Positions 46,457-58,007 of a stretch of DNA of 64,000 bases are shown here, one piece after another. A program made the translations under genes and the position numbers. This stretch comes from Rhizoctonia solani. Taxonomy: Eukaryota; Basidiomycota; Agaricomycetes; Cantharellales; Ceratobasidiaceae. The stretch covers positions 1,860,001 to 1,924,000 of the forward strand of contig NC_057373.1 of assembly GCF_016906535.1 (NCBI RefSeq). The letters run 5' to 3'. Under the pieces are notes generated by a model. It made no database searches, had not been told where the DNA came from, and saw nothing but the letters and a program-made list of their open reading frames with translations. Every line of letters starts with the position of its first letter. Within the stretch, counting starts at the first letter, position 1.

Positions 46457-47998
46457 TACGAGATGATGTGTATATAAAAAGAGTGTCCCAGAGAAAGATC
46501 AGATTCAGACAACCAGAGAGAAGATGATGGTGGCATAAAATTAAGTGGGATGCATGTCTGAACTTGAAAGCGGGACGATACGAGTGTGTTGAGAGGGTAG
46601 AGGTAGTATATGAATGCTTACCTCTGGGTGAGTAGATGACTCCCGAGCCTGACTAGAAGGATTTTGGTTCATGGAGTTGATTCAACGTGGAGGGGAAGTA
46701 CACGGGATAGTGGAGCTGTTATAGAGATAGGCTGTGAAGGAGGAAGCATTTGCCCAGTGTTGGCGGAAACGGTGGACTTACACTTCGCCCCGGGCACACT
46801 GCGATCGGATTGGCTTTCACCACCCGTCGCTGACCAAATGTTGCTGACGCGTTTGTTATTGTATTCTATTCCAGGCGCCAAACTAACCAGACTCCACCAA
46901 CACTCTCCACTATTGAAATTTTGAATCGATCCGCAGAGGACAGGTGAAATTCGCTACATGTCATGTTGCCGCCGGTACAGCAACAGGGTTTCGTGACGTC
47001 CTTACAATACATATCAGCCTTGTCTTCAGCCCCAATTCCAATCCCCCTCGCTTGCTCCCCTCTCCTTCCCCCTTCGCCACGTGCAATTGAGTACATCATA
47101 TGATCGAGCACAAGCACTAGCGGATGACTTGATCTTACCCCCTGGGTATCCATGGAAATTATTGCTTTTCCAACAGAAACACCCCAAGCCTGATCCACGG
47201 CACAAGTTGGTTGTAACAAACAAACACCGCTTGATGGCGATCAGTCTGTCTCGCTAAAAGTATTGCCCCTGGTTCCTCCGCCGACCTTGGGATCTAACAC
47301 ACGCGAGGCTTCCAGACATTTTCCATTATAGTAGCGTGATACGCTGTCCGATTCAATTTAGCCTCTGCTTTATTAGTATTCCCGTCGAACTATGGCACGG
47401 AACTGAGAAACGGACGTGAACCGACGCATACGTTCACAGATGAGAGAGTTTCAGTCCGAATGGTCCACCTAGACTAAAATAGTGCATTTGTAAATGTGTC
47501 AAAAATATACTCATTCTCCGACAGTAGGACTCGCTTAACTAAATTACGGGAGGACGCCGGTGCTCAAACTTGCGTGTTCATATACCGGCACAATACCAAG
47601 ACCGGCCCATTGCCGAATTACTATACATTCCACGCAGCAGCGATATTTTGATGGGTAAAGAATGATGGACCTGCGCAGCACTGAGCTGAGCTATATGCAA
47701 CGCTTAGCTAAACAGGGGGATTATCCAACGATCTTCCTTTCTCATAATCATTAGACTGCTATTAGTCCGAAAGAAGTCCTTATGCATGGAGACAACACGT
47801 GCCAGTTCCATTAACGTGCTTCCCTTCTTTCTTGGTCGTGCGGCACCCAAAAACCGGTGACTTCCACCAAAACCAACTCAACCTTGGACTCTACCTCTCG
47901 TTTTATTTGCTCCACTCAGCGCCCTAGTCGTTCTTTCCTGACTCAAATCGCTATCTATCGCATCGCAACGCCCACTTCTTGCGCCCACTTCTTGATCA
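46457..47998. other. 1.5-kb interval without a recognisable gene
   Basis: Holds a possible upstream exon of the bZIP gene (46622-46672, minus, followed by GTAAGC) and otherwise no domain-bearing frame. The right end is the promoter of the GH16 gene. Confidence 0.4.
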
Positions 47999-49920
47999 AT
48001 GGTCCGCTCGATTACAAGCTTCGGCGCTGGCGCCATACTCGTTGCAACCTCCGTGTTGCCAACCTTGGTTCAAGCTGATATCCACAAACCTGTGCACCGT
48101 ATTACGCGCCACGCCCATATTCGTCGTGCAACAGCAGTCCCAGCTGGTTGGGAAGCGCAAGGTTGCATCACCGATGCCGAGGCTCCCAATCGCGTTCTCT
48201 CAGATCACCACACAGATACCGGTATGAACACCGCGTCGTGTATTAAGGTTAGTTACTTGATTTAGATGATCTCTGTGTTGGGTCTTAATGAGTTGGTACC
48301 AGTCGTGTGCTGCGAATGGCTACAAGCTGGCAGGAACCCAGTTCGGCAAAGAGTGTTGGTGCGGGAACTCACTCGCTGCTGCGGGAGGTGCTGGACAATC
48401 TTCTAACGGATGTGACATGTCCTGTGCCGGTGACGCGAGCCAAGTTGTGGCGGCAATTACCACATGAATTTATTCGCAGCAATTGCTGGAAAGAATGCCA
48501 CCACGACCACATCCGCGTCTTACAGCGCACCCACCTCAGGCAGCAAAAAGTACGCCATCCAGGATCGATTTGCCGGCAAGGACTTCTTCGCAGACAAGTG
48601 AGTGCATGGAGCATCGGCCTTTCCGGATCAATTTCCAACCGACTGACCCGAACAATCGCCTAATTTAGGAACTGGTGGTTCTTTAACTTCCCGTAAGTCT
48701 TTACCCTGCTCCTTTCTTTCATAGCGTACGGTCGACTTACGGGCTCCAAACAGCGACCCTACCAATGGCCAAGTTAATTACCTCAACAAAGCAGACGCCA
48801 CAGCCGCAGGTTTGGCATACGTCCAGGAAGACGGGGCAGCTGTCATCAAGGTTGACAATACCACTAAGCTCGAAAAGGGCCAAGCACGCAAGTCGTGAGT
48901 CCAATATGTCGTATATGGATGATCGGGCACTAAGGTGGTATAAACACCATTTAGGGTCCGCATACAATCGAGCAAGCAATATGATGGTGGTTTGTTTGTT
49001 GCAGATTTCTTGCATATGCCTTTCGGGTGCTCAGTAAGTGTCGCCTTTGTCTTATCTTGCACGATTGTTTACCAATTACGCACCCAGGTTGGCCAGGTAA
49101 GCCAAAGCCTCGGCTCTGGTTACTTATTGACTAATACTACATTTATAGCCTACTGGACGGTTGGGGATAACTGGCCTAACAACGGAGAGATCGACATCCT
49201 CGAAAACGTTAACCTGGCGACTGCTAACCAGTACACACTCCACACCGGCCCTAACTCGACATGCACGCTTGACTCTAACCCCATCGCTAAATATAAGTCT
49301 ACGTCGAATATGATGGGTAAGACCTGCGCAAGCAAGGAGGGCGACAACGCGGGATGCGGTTTCTCGGACCCAGAGGAGGCCAGCTATGGTAAAGCCTTTA
49401 ACAATGCGGGTGGAGCAGTCATTGCGATGGAGTGGACAAAAACTGGCATCCGCATTGTAAGTACTCACCTGATTGTATATGTATCTCGCGAAAGTGGCGC
49501 TAATAAAGTATATACAGGGCGTTTTAAGCGCGACTCTATCCCAGCTGATCTTCAGGGCGACGCAACTAACCCCAATCCGGATTCTTGGGGTGCTCCAGTC
49601 GCCTCTTGGACGGATGCTACTTGCAACATTGCCAATGAAGTCAAGGTAAGATAAGTTTCGCGCCTGAAGTTATGTTTATACTAATAACCTTACTGAACCT
49701 ATAGAAACACAACATCGTTATCAACACCACCCTCTGTGGGGGTTGGGCTGGTGATGCTTACGGCTCTTCCGGATGCCCGGGCACTTGCACCGATCAGATC
49801 ATGGAGCCATCCAACTATAACGGTACGAATGTCTATCTTTGTCAAATAAAATGGTTCTCTAATCATATTTCCGTTGCAGAGGCCTATTGGGAGATCAAGT
49901 CGGTCACCGTGTACCAGTAG
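47999..49920 (+). CDS. secreted WSC-domain GH16 glucanase, frame broken
   Basis: A signal peptide (MVRSITSFGAGAILVATSVL) precedes an N-terminal WSC carbohydrate-binding domain (GCITDAEAPNRVL, KECWCGNSL, CDMSCAGDAS) and a GH16 beta-glucanase domain. The latter reads IQDRFAGKDFFADK, NWWFFNFP, DPTNGQVNYLNK, YDGGLFVADFLHMPFGCS and WPAYWTVGDNWPNNGEIDIL, with catalytic motif EIDILE, then FKRDSIPADLQ, and ends EIKSVTVYQ. Such enzymes cleave beta-1,3 or mixed glucans in cell walls. Three places do not close in frame: within the WSC end near 48445 (CGGNYHMNLF lies one frame away), at a 9-base micro-exon near 49088-49096, and at the acceptor near 49517. Each fits one missing base. A 50-nt GT-AG intron at 48430-48479 would bypass the first. 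Could be a pseudogene or an assembly error. Confidence 0.78.
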
Positions 49921-50673
49921 ACAGTTCGTCCAGTATGGCGTCGTGCTACTTGCCACGCTTGATCGCTTGATACTACACTCCATGTTCTAATTTGCAATCT
50001 AGCTTGGTGGATCTGGCCACATTCTTTTTTTGCTCTCACCCTTTCAGTTTTGGGATGCCGGTGTCGGATTAATAGCTTTTGCACATCATGTATGCATCCA
50101 CATAACTACATACCATCAATGCACATACATGGCCTAAGCTTTTTAGGGTATATAGTGAGACTCGTAGTTTGTTGCTCAGTCAGTTGGGAGCAGTATGATA
50201 GCCTGGTCGTATGATCCGGACCTTGTGCACCCAGTTGTTCAAGTGACTCTCACTATCTAGCATCGCCATCTCTTGAGAAGTACTGATAGACGTGAGAGTA
50301 CTCACCGCAAAGACATTTTATTACAGGAATGTACGCCAAACTCGCGATTCAATCCAACGAATAATCGCTATAGATTTTGAGGCGATCGCCGGAGCCACCT
50401 TAGAGAGCTTGATTGTGAGAAATTGTATGTATAGCGCATAAACTTGCATGATGAAATTAAAGATATGGTATACATGAACACAACTACACCACACCGAATA
50501 TTACCAAGTCCGAGTCGTAACCTACACGAGAGCCCCTGCTTAATCTACTTGAGAAGCTTTGCGAAGAATCCCTTGCGTGGAGGCTTGGTAGCTTTGACCG
50601 GAGTGAGTCTGCAAAGTAAAGAAACAAGAGGGTGAGCTCAGTATACGTTGTTCAACTGGAATGCGGAGCGCAC
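49921..50673. other. intergenic between convergent genes
   Basis: 3' regions of the GH16 and quinone reductase genes. No domain-bearing frame. Confidence 0.45.
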
Positions 50674-51569
50674 CTACGCGGCAGCTTTGCCCCTCTCGTA
50701 GGTCTTGACGACCTCGGCGAAGTGCTTGCCCTGGTACTCGGCGATGGCGAGCTCATTGCTGGTTGCTTGGCGCGAACCATCCGAGCCAGCCATCGTCGCA
50801 GAGCCAAAGGGACCACCGGCCTGGACGCCCGACATGTCACCGAGGAGAGGAGACTTGTAACCGATGGGGACATAGTTGATACCGTGGTGAGCGAAGAAAG
50901 GCATGGTAGTGAGGGTGGTGGTTTCCTGACCACCGTGCTGGGTACCGGTCGAGACAAAGACAGTGGCAAACTTGCCGTGCTATTCAAAATGCGTTAATAA
51001 ATCTGGAAATTCCTTAAATCATATACTAACCAAGGCCTGGGTGAACCAAAGAGAGCCGGTTGTATCGAAGAAGGCGCTGATTTGCGCGGGAGCACGTCCA
51101 TAGCGGGTGGGGACTAACGAAAAACCGAATCAGTATCACATCAATAGAGCACATTATGCACACACTCACTTCCGAAGGCGAACCCATCGAATTGCTTCAT
51201 ATCCTCAGCAGTGATAGTAGGGATATCTGGGTTGCGTGGGGGAGCACCGAGCTTAGTGAGGACTTCAGGACTTAAAGTCTCGGGACTGAAAATCGAAGAG
51301 CACATGAGCTTTGGTGTAAAGTGTGGCCACCCAAAAGATACGTACACTTGGAAGAGAGTGACCTCAACGCCCTCGGATTCAGCACCCTTCTTGATCGACT
51401 GGGCGAGGTTGCCGATATGCCCGTAAAGCTAATTGTCGCAACAGTTAGCTCTTGGTAAATCCACATCACAAGTTAACCTACAGAGTAGTAGATGACAGCT
51501 ATGCATACAGTCAGCCTCGAATTCTGTCAAGGTTGCTCAGCCCTGTCACTCACCAATCTTGACAACCAT
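50674..51569 (-). CDS. WrbA-type NAD(P)H:quinone oxidoreductase (flavodoxin fold)
   Basis: FMN-dependent quinone reductase of the WrbA/Ycp4/Pst2 group, protecting against oxidative stress by two-electron reduction of quinones. The start MVVKI joins AVIYYSLYGHIGNLAQSIKK (FMN phosphate loop), then GAESEGVEVTLFQVPETLSP, AEDMKQFDGFAFGIPTRYGR and ISAFFDTTGSLWFTQALHGK. It continues STGTQHGGQETTTLTTMPFF, HHGINYVPIGYKSPLLGD and GGPFGSATMAGSDGSRQATS, ending TYERGKAAA. About 204 residues, typical for the family. Six exons; exon 1 and exon 2 are very short (five and six codons). The frame closes throughout. Confidence 0.92.
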
Positions 51570-52237
51570 GATAAAGTTAGACGGGAGGTAGAAGGTAAGT
51601 GTAGCGGTGTATCGAGAGCGACTCGGATTAGAAGGTGAGATGGGTCTGGTCTTCAGAGGCTGTCAAGCGAGGCCTACTTAAGCCCTTGTCCGGGTGTCCG
51701 CTGGCGACCACATCGGAGTTCAGTGTCGGCGCGACCTCAGCACAACCTGAAGGGTCCTGAGCGTGAGTGAATAGGCCCGCACATAGTCGGCAAACTGTTG
51801 CTATCACCGGCTCAATTGTGCTCGGCATAGAAAGCGTCTAGTGCATAAGGTACAGTACCGAGGTGAGATTATTCGACGAGTTTGATCAAGTACTATACCA
51901 GTGTTGAACGGTGTGAGCTCACTCAAGGTCCGGAGAATCCAGTTTCGCCATAATAGCGCAGAATAGAATGCCGAGGTATGATGTAAGAGCACGACGTGCA
52001 ATTTTCTCACACTACTGGGCTTGTGTTTTGGCTGCATGGGGCGCTTATTGGGCGTCTGATCGTACATAGAGAATATTATCTCCATATGAATGAGGCCCCA
52101 AACGAGCAATTGAGATTATAATGCAGATTGGACCAGCTTGGAATCTACAAATCATCGACGATAGAAGAAGAGCTGTGGGTGGGGCCTGATTAGTTGAACT
52201 TGCGTGCCGCACCCAAGATGCACTCACCCAAGTAAAA
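51570..52237. other. intergenic, no gene recognised
   Basis: Promoter of the quinone reductase gene and 3' region of uS14m. Antisense frames at 51628-52227 show no domain. Confidence 0.45.
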
Positions 52238-52594
52238 CTACCACGATGCTTTCTTTACACCATTAAGTTCTCCCCTGAGTGCTTGTAGCCGTAGTTGATA
52301 CTAGTTTGTTTGTTCTAGCCTTCAGTAAGATGTAACGATGAGCCATTGTTGACTTACTCGGCACAAACCAAACTTAGATATGATACCCCTCCCTCGTCCA
52401 GTTTCTGTGCATCGATTTTTTACGCTGTTCGGGCGAGTATATTTGCTAAAACTGTTTAGTTGTAGTTGTGCCTGGTAACGGATCTGAGGGGGCAGAGTTT
52501 GGTTTCGTGCAACAAAGAGATAAGCTCTTCGAGTTATTTCGGTGGCAGCAACACCTTTACGTGCGGCGATATCTCGCAGGACGCGAGCATTCAT
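52238..52594 (-). CDS. MRP2: mitochondrial small ribosomal subunit protein uS14m
   Basis: uS14 family protein of the mitoribosome. Exon 1 reads MNARVLRDIAARKGVAATEI, FVARNQTLPPQIRYQAQLQL, SFSKYTRPNSVKNRCTETGR and GRGIISKFGLCR. An intron of about 66 nt follows, then YQLRLQALRGELNGVKKASW to the stop. The RCxxTGRxRGxxxxFxLCR and final GVxKASW motifs are diagnostic. About 97 residues. The gene is easily cut short because the first exon runs open for eleven codons into the intron. Confidence 0.92.
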
Positions 52595-52949
52595 GATGAC
52601 TGTCAGAAAGACTCCGATCCTGCCTGCACGTGAATGGGCGACATAAATTATCGTGAAGTCACATGACTCACATCTCGCTTTTACCTTGAGTTAAAATGAC
52701 GCACATCTACTCCTGTTTAGATCCACCGCGCGGGCGGCCGAGTTTTGTGTATGCAAAGAACGGATGAACGGAGATAAATAATACAAAGGAGTTCGTTGTA
52801 CATTAACTCAGATAAAGTACACAACCGAACACCCATTAAACAGAGAAAAGTTGTGAGATATATTGAAAGGAGTATCCAAAGTCTAATCCTTGTAAGACAC
52901 AGTGAACAAGGCGGGTATATATCAAACAAACTAGAACGAGCCGGTTGCA
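52595..52949. other. intergenic, no gene recognised
   Basis: Left part is the uS14m promoter side; right part is the 3' region of the GH128 gene. No domain-bearing frame. Confidence 0.45.
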
Positions 52950-54361
52950 TTACTCGTGGTAAAGGTACCAATTACCCAGGTTGTTGGGAGTCCCGTCTTG
53001 GTTCATGAGCTGGTTGTCGGGGTTGACATTACCCATATCCTTCATGAAACCTTGAGAGCGGATTAGACAAACTCACAAAAAGCCAGTCATACCAACTTAC
53101 CGAATGGGCTGTACATTGCAACACCCTCATGCTGATCGAACCAAGCACCCATGGTGTAATGGAACGTTTCGGTTTGTTGCTTGGTGCACTGAGGACCACC
53201 TGAGAAATCTTGGCAGGCATACTCCGAGATAATGAGTGGCTTGAAGGTTTTAAAAATCGTCTATTCAGAGTTAATAGATTGGGCAGCTGGGAGGGGTTAA
53301 CCTACCACGTAAGCTTTGAACGACTCGATGTCCGTGCCATACCAGTGCAAGCCAATAAAATCAAACTAAAAGTTGGTGAGTCACTAATAAGAAAATGAAT
53401 GTAAAAATGAATTTACCTGGCACGGTCTTCACCACAAGCATTCATCATGTCCTTAATCCACTGTTTACCGGATGGTGCCGATGTAGTAGCAGGGGAGATC
53501 AGCTTGGCACCCTTTGCCTTCAGCGGCAGAATCATGCTTTTCCACAGAGCAGCACCGTCCGCAGCACTCATGTTGGACTGGTCTCCCTGGTTTGGTCTGG
53601 GGTGTTTTAGTAGGATAATTTGGCCGAAAAAAATATAAAATCATACTCATTGAAACCCAAAATATACTCGCCAGTGACAGACTTGACTTGTTCTGTAAAG
53701 GAAGACTTTTGCTTAGTTCCCCAAAGCATCGGGAGGAAACGAATGCCGAGTTTTCCGGTGGTATCTGGATTGTAAGGACTCCAAGTGTACACGCTGTAAC
53801 ACAATGAGTAGACATTTCAAGTTGAATAATACCCGACTTACCCTCCAACTCGGTTCCATATGCAAACTTCTCCAAGTCGGTAGGACCGCTGGTCCAGGCC
53901 AAAAGAGCTTCTTGTTGGGATCCAGCCCGGTGCTTCCGCCGCTGCTTCCACCCCCAATGCTTACGCTGGTACTGATGGGAGCGGGAACGACAGATTGAGA
54001 GGTCGAAGCTGGCTCCGAGGTGGTAGGCTCAGGTGCTTGGGAAGTGGTGGCTCGGCGGCCTTGGTAGTAGGCTCGGGGGTTGATTCGGCTGGGGCGGAAT
54101 AATAGGAAGAAGTGGTTGCCGGGGCCGGAGTGGAGCTCGACGGGGTGGCGCTGGCTGAAACCAACGTAGAGGTCTGAGGACGGCATCGTTTGGCGCGCTT
54201 TACAGGATTACGCTTGCGCTTTGCGATGGCGTCGTGACCACGGGCAACATGCGCGCGGGTTCATGTACTAGCGCGTCGGTAGGCGTCGCGATTAGAACAA
54301 GGAGGAAAATTGCGAATGTGGAATAGCCGAAAAGCGGCAGGAGGCGAGACATAACAGCCAT
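52950..54361 (-). CDS. secreted GH128 beta-1,3-glucanase (Asl1-like), frame broken in the linker
   Basis: A signal peptide (MAVMSRLLPLFGYSTFAIFL, then LVLIATPTDA) is followed by a basic stretch (HDAIAKRKRN), a Ser/Thr/Pro linker (TPEPTTKAAEP, TSQAPEPTTSEPAS) and a GH128 catalytic domain. That domain has AWTSGPTDLEKFAYGTELEG, VYTWSPYNPDTTGKLGIRFL, GEYILGFNEP (acid/base Glu), FDFIGLHWYGTDIESFKAYV, FKPLIISEYACQDFSGG (nucleophile Glu) and FHYTMGAWFDQHEGVAMYSP. It ends NLGNWYLYHE. GH128 enzymes cleave beta-1,3-glucan. The catalytic core closes, but frames slip near 54251-54258 (GC repeat), 54049 (CC), 53901-53904 (T run) and the donor at 53841. Each needs one base. Either errors or loss of secretion/linker coding. 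Confidence 0.8.
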
Positions 54362-55149
54362 GGCGGCGGTGGTCTATGAGAGACTGTACAGAGAGGAATT
54401 CAATGAGCGGCGGGGGGCACAAGGCGCAAGAGGTTTGGAGCGAGAGAGAAAAAGGAACTGAACGCCAGAAATAGGATCGGCAGCGACTTTACATCAAACA
54501 TCGGAAGCAACCAGGCCCCTTGGTCTGTGCGTACTCATATCCGCTTCGCGCGGTTCCACCATGTGTAAGAACCTCTTTCAAATGTAGGATTTAGAATGCT
54601 GGTAACTGTCATAGTCCTGATTGATCATATGTCATGTTCACGTACTGCATAGGACTATAGGCTACTCTTGCAAATTAACGGATACGGTTGCGAGGTTCGA
54701 GGGTGGAAAACTAAACTTATGGGCTATACGGGCTCGGCAACGGTCCAGTCGGGCTTGTGTTATTCTTGGACATGCGAGCGAAGCGTGCTGCGGAGTCGCT
54801 CGACCGCCCTGTTATATTGCAAGATGGCTCAGGGCTAGTTCTTATTGAGGAAATATTAATCAAATATGTTGTTGTTTGATGCGCATATATTGTATATATG
54901 ACCATGATGCAAAATAAAATCACCCAAACGCAGCAATCGAAGCGCAGACCCTAGTAACAATGAAACTATTGTCCACAATAAAAGTCAAGACAACCAGCAT
55001 TTGACATGAAAGTGGAACGTGTAGAAGCCGAAAGATAGTTAATGATAGTCAAATGCAACAAGAAAAACGATATAAAAATACAGCGATCACGAGTCCATAG
55101 ATATATGTGAATGGATGAATGAATGCAGGAATGAATGAATCTAGGAAAC
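54362..55149. other. intergenic, no gene recognised
   Basis: Includes the GH128 promoter side and, at the right, a short imperfect tetranucleotide repeat. The antisense frame 54966-55277 overlaps the next gene's 3' end without a domain. Confidence 0.45.
55108..55140. repeat. imperfect ATGA/TGAA tetranucleotide repeat
   Basis: A run of (TGAA)n-like units, interrupted by GGA and GCAGG, just 3' of the Ser-rich gene (minus strand). Confidence 0.6.
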
Positions 55150-56092
55150 TTAAGGCTTGCTTGAAGTCTTGAGAACACGACGACTGATCGAAGAATTGGA
55201 GCTCCCCGCAGAGATGGAGCGTGAATGGGTTTTACGATGTATACGTGGGGATGAATGGGCCGGCAATTCATCCACATCGCTCATGTCTCCTCGTCGCGGA
55301 GAGCGAAACTCGGAGCTCGGCATGGTACGTAGTCCTGGCGTGCCGAACGAGTAGTTACTTGGCATCGGGGGCAGAGTTGGCAGGGCGGGAACACTTGGCG
55401 GCGTCAAGGGTGAAGGGGAGGCGGTGCCTGAAGCGACCGAGCTACGTCGGGACATTCTGAAACCGGGAGTGGTTGGAGATGGTTGGGGTGACCGCCGACG
55501 CAACAATGAAGAGATCGGGGTCGAGCTCTGAGCCGTGTCCGGGTCGAGGGTCAAATTGGCCATTGAGGGCCGTCGGCGAGACATGAGCCGTGAATTTGGC
55601 GGAGAGGAAGAACCAAGTTTTCTAGCCGAACTCTCTTCGTGGACAGACTAAGGGCCAAATATCAGATAAAAAATTTATTTGTCGCCATGTGCCTTGGACT
55701 TACGTGAATTGGCGGCATATCTAGCGAACTAATACTTCCACGTCGAACAAACGGTCCGTTCTGTGTAACTTTTAGTCAATTTGCGGCACCTCAGAAAAGG
55801 TGCCTGGTACTCACGGTCTCTGCACCGTATGGTGCATATCGGGTTCCCCGACTCCGAAAGAAGGACCCAATGAGCGAACCTTAACAGAATCGGGAGCATC
55901 AATGACGATCGCAGGTGAGCTGCCAAGTGAGTGTTCTCGAGATGGAGGCGAGGATCGTGCGCATTCAATAGTATTAGGGCTACTAGAAGAACTTCTCAAA
56001 GAGGGAGGTGACCCATGACGTTGCGGGGGAGAGCCTTTCTCATCCAGACCCAGGGATGCCAAAAGCTCAATAAATGTAGGGAGTGTCGTCAT
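55150..56092 (-). CDS. Ser/Pro/Arg-rich protein of unknown function
   Basis: No family recognised. Exon 1 starts MTTLPTFIELLASLGLDEKG and is Ser/Pro-rich. The middle exons read RYAPYGAE, VRRGSISSLDMPPIH and SVHEESSARKLGSSSPPNSR. The last exon reads SRRRPSMANLTLD, MSRRSSVASGTASPSPLTPP, SSEFRSPRRGDMSDVDELPA and ends RRVLKTSSKP. RRxS/RxxS units suggest phosphorylation by basophilic kinases (inference), and the whole looks intrinsically disordered apart from the N-terminal helix. The frame slips within exon 1 near the three-A (TTT on the minus strand) at 55857-55859; one more base would connect to RYAPYGAE. Three introns. Confidence 0.6.
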
Positions 56093-56808
56093 GTTGACAA
56101 GACTAGCTTGAGGAACGGAAGAGGTGAAATGGCGAAAGGAAAAACCAATACCAACAGCGCTGCGGAGAAAGCCAATAGACTGGCTTGGACGCTGCAGCTC
56201 TTACGAGGGGCAGGGGTTGTGTCTGAGGGCGATCATTAGTGATGGCACTTTAAAGCGCAGGATCGAACTCTGGATGTGTTGTCACGGAAAACGGCGTATC
56301 CACTGGGGAACGACAAAGTGGGGCGGTCTCCTTTCAAAGCGGATGCAACCTCGATGCGGACTGTGCATATTCACAGATGGGTGACTTTTCGTCTGTTGGC
56401 TGGCATGGTTACAGCCGAGCCTAAATCGCACAGCTGTTGCTACGTTACCGTTACTCATAGCATGTCCATTCGAACTTCCTCTAGCGTTTTATTAACTCTG
56501 TCCTATCAATCGTTACACAAAGCGCACAGGCCGTGGTTAAGTCCTAGATCGTGCTTGAATCGCACCTGTCAGGTCCCGACGCCGCGCGCAGTTCCCCCAC
56601 TGAAAACGTGGTATACCATAGCAACGGGGGCAACACGCGCATCACGATCTTTGCCCCGAGTTCAATCAAACACGCTCTCTTGTGATGCACCGAACAGGAC
56701 CTCCAGGGAAAGTGACCGCCAGGGGAGCACACGTATTAAGACCGAAAGAATATAGATCTATTATAGCACGTTACATGTATATATGCGTGTCTATATTGGC
56801 CCCCTAAC
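56093..56808. other. intergenic, no gene recognised
   Basis: Frames at 56124-56755 lack domains. Right end is the 3' region of the cystinosin gene. Confidence 0.45.
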
Positions 56809-58007
56809 TTATCGCAACAAAGGTCGCGATTCTCCGGCTGCGACTTCAGTGTCATGCGGACTGTTGTCATGACTTGTTGAGCGGTTCGTTGCATATAGGA
56901 TATAGTGTTGGGAGATGAACAGAAGACCAAAACCCAAAGACAGCATGGATAGGCCGCTACCAATAAACAACTAGCTTCAGGAACAGGAGGTTGCGATAAA
57001 TAAGATAATGGTAGTGGACGCACAATTTGACTGGGTTGCCGGTAATAGATGACCAATCATCCAGTGCAAATGAATCTATCAGAAGTTGCAATAGTGACAA
57101 TACTCCACCAGTGAAATCCTAGTAATATGTGTTAATGAGCGCATGTATGTTATATGATCCACGCACCAAGACCACGTTTCCTATGCTCCATCCTTCGGTA
57201 GATTTCCGGTTAAAGTTTGAAAAGGCCTGAGATATAATTATGGTAGAAGTCAGGTTTGATAAGTGTTGTACATACCTGAGGGATGTACTTTGCAATGCTC
57301 ACGTAGAGCTTAAACGTGCCAAGATGGTAAAGAACGTCAATCAAACGAGCTTGGTGAATTGCCACCCTTCCGAGATCAGTCCCAATGAATATCACCATAA
57401 ATGCGATTGTAACTCCGTTAAAGGTCGATAATGTTTGCCCGGGACCTCGGTGGTAGTAAAAAGTTTGAGACCAGGTAACTAGTGTTAATGCTAAGGCCTA
57501 GGTATCAGTGTAAGAGGCGAATGCATGGTACAAACGAGGTTTAGCGAAATTCACATGAATCGCAAATGCAATATCGTTCAATTGGACTGAGTTGTCATAA
57601 CCGTTATGCCTTTGCCGGTACTCCTCCCGAACTTCCTCGTTAAAATAGAAATTAGTTGTATAGATTGCGTAACTACGTTGCATGGTAAGATCGCAGTCTG
57701 AGGTTAAGTGGGTCGTGTAGCTACCTAGCAAATCCAACGACATTGAGTGACACAAAGTCAATAGATAGTCCTTCAACACTTCATCATGCGGAATTTATGA
57801 GATTCTAATTGGATCGGTTTCATCAGATCGAAACATTACCTTTTGCGACGGATATTAAGAAACACTTGAGGATAGAACGATACCGTCCACGAGATAAAGT
57901 ATAACCATCCTAGAGACTAAGGATTCACTCTTTCAGTGTTTCCGAAGTGGCGTCACAGCTGAAAAACCACATACTTGGGAGACGATTGCTCTAATAGATT
58001 CAATCAT
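56809..58007 (-). CDS. cystinosin homologue (PQ-loop transporter)
   Basis: Lysosomal/vacuolar cystine exporter family with two PQ loops (animal cystinosin, yeast Ers1). The start [11 protein letters not shown], an intron, then [20 protein letters not shown] (first PQ loop, FYPQ) and [20 protein letters not shown]. Then [58 protein letters not shown] and [18 protein letters not shown] (second PQ loop, YIPQ). It continues [16 protein letters not shown] and [20 protein letters not shown], and ends SRPLLR. The SxEGxSxxF and STxGWSIGN motifs are diagnostic. The junction after GNPVK, near 56970, is short of one base before [14 protein letters not shown]. Seven short introns. Dileucine near the C-terminus (PLL) may be a vacuolar sorting signal. 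Confidence 0.86.
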
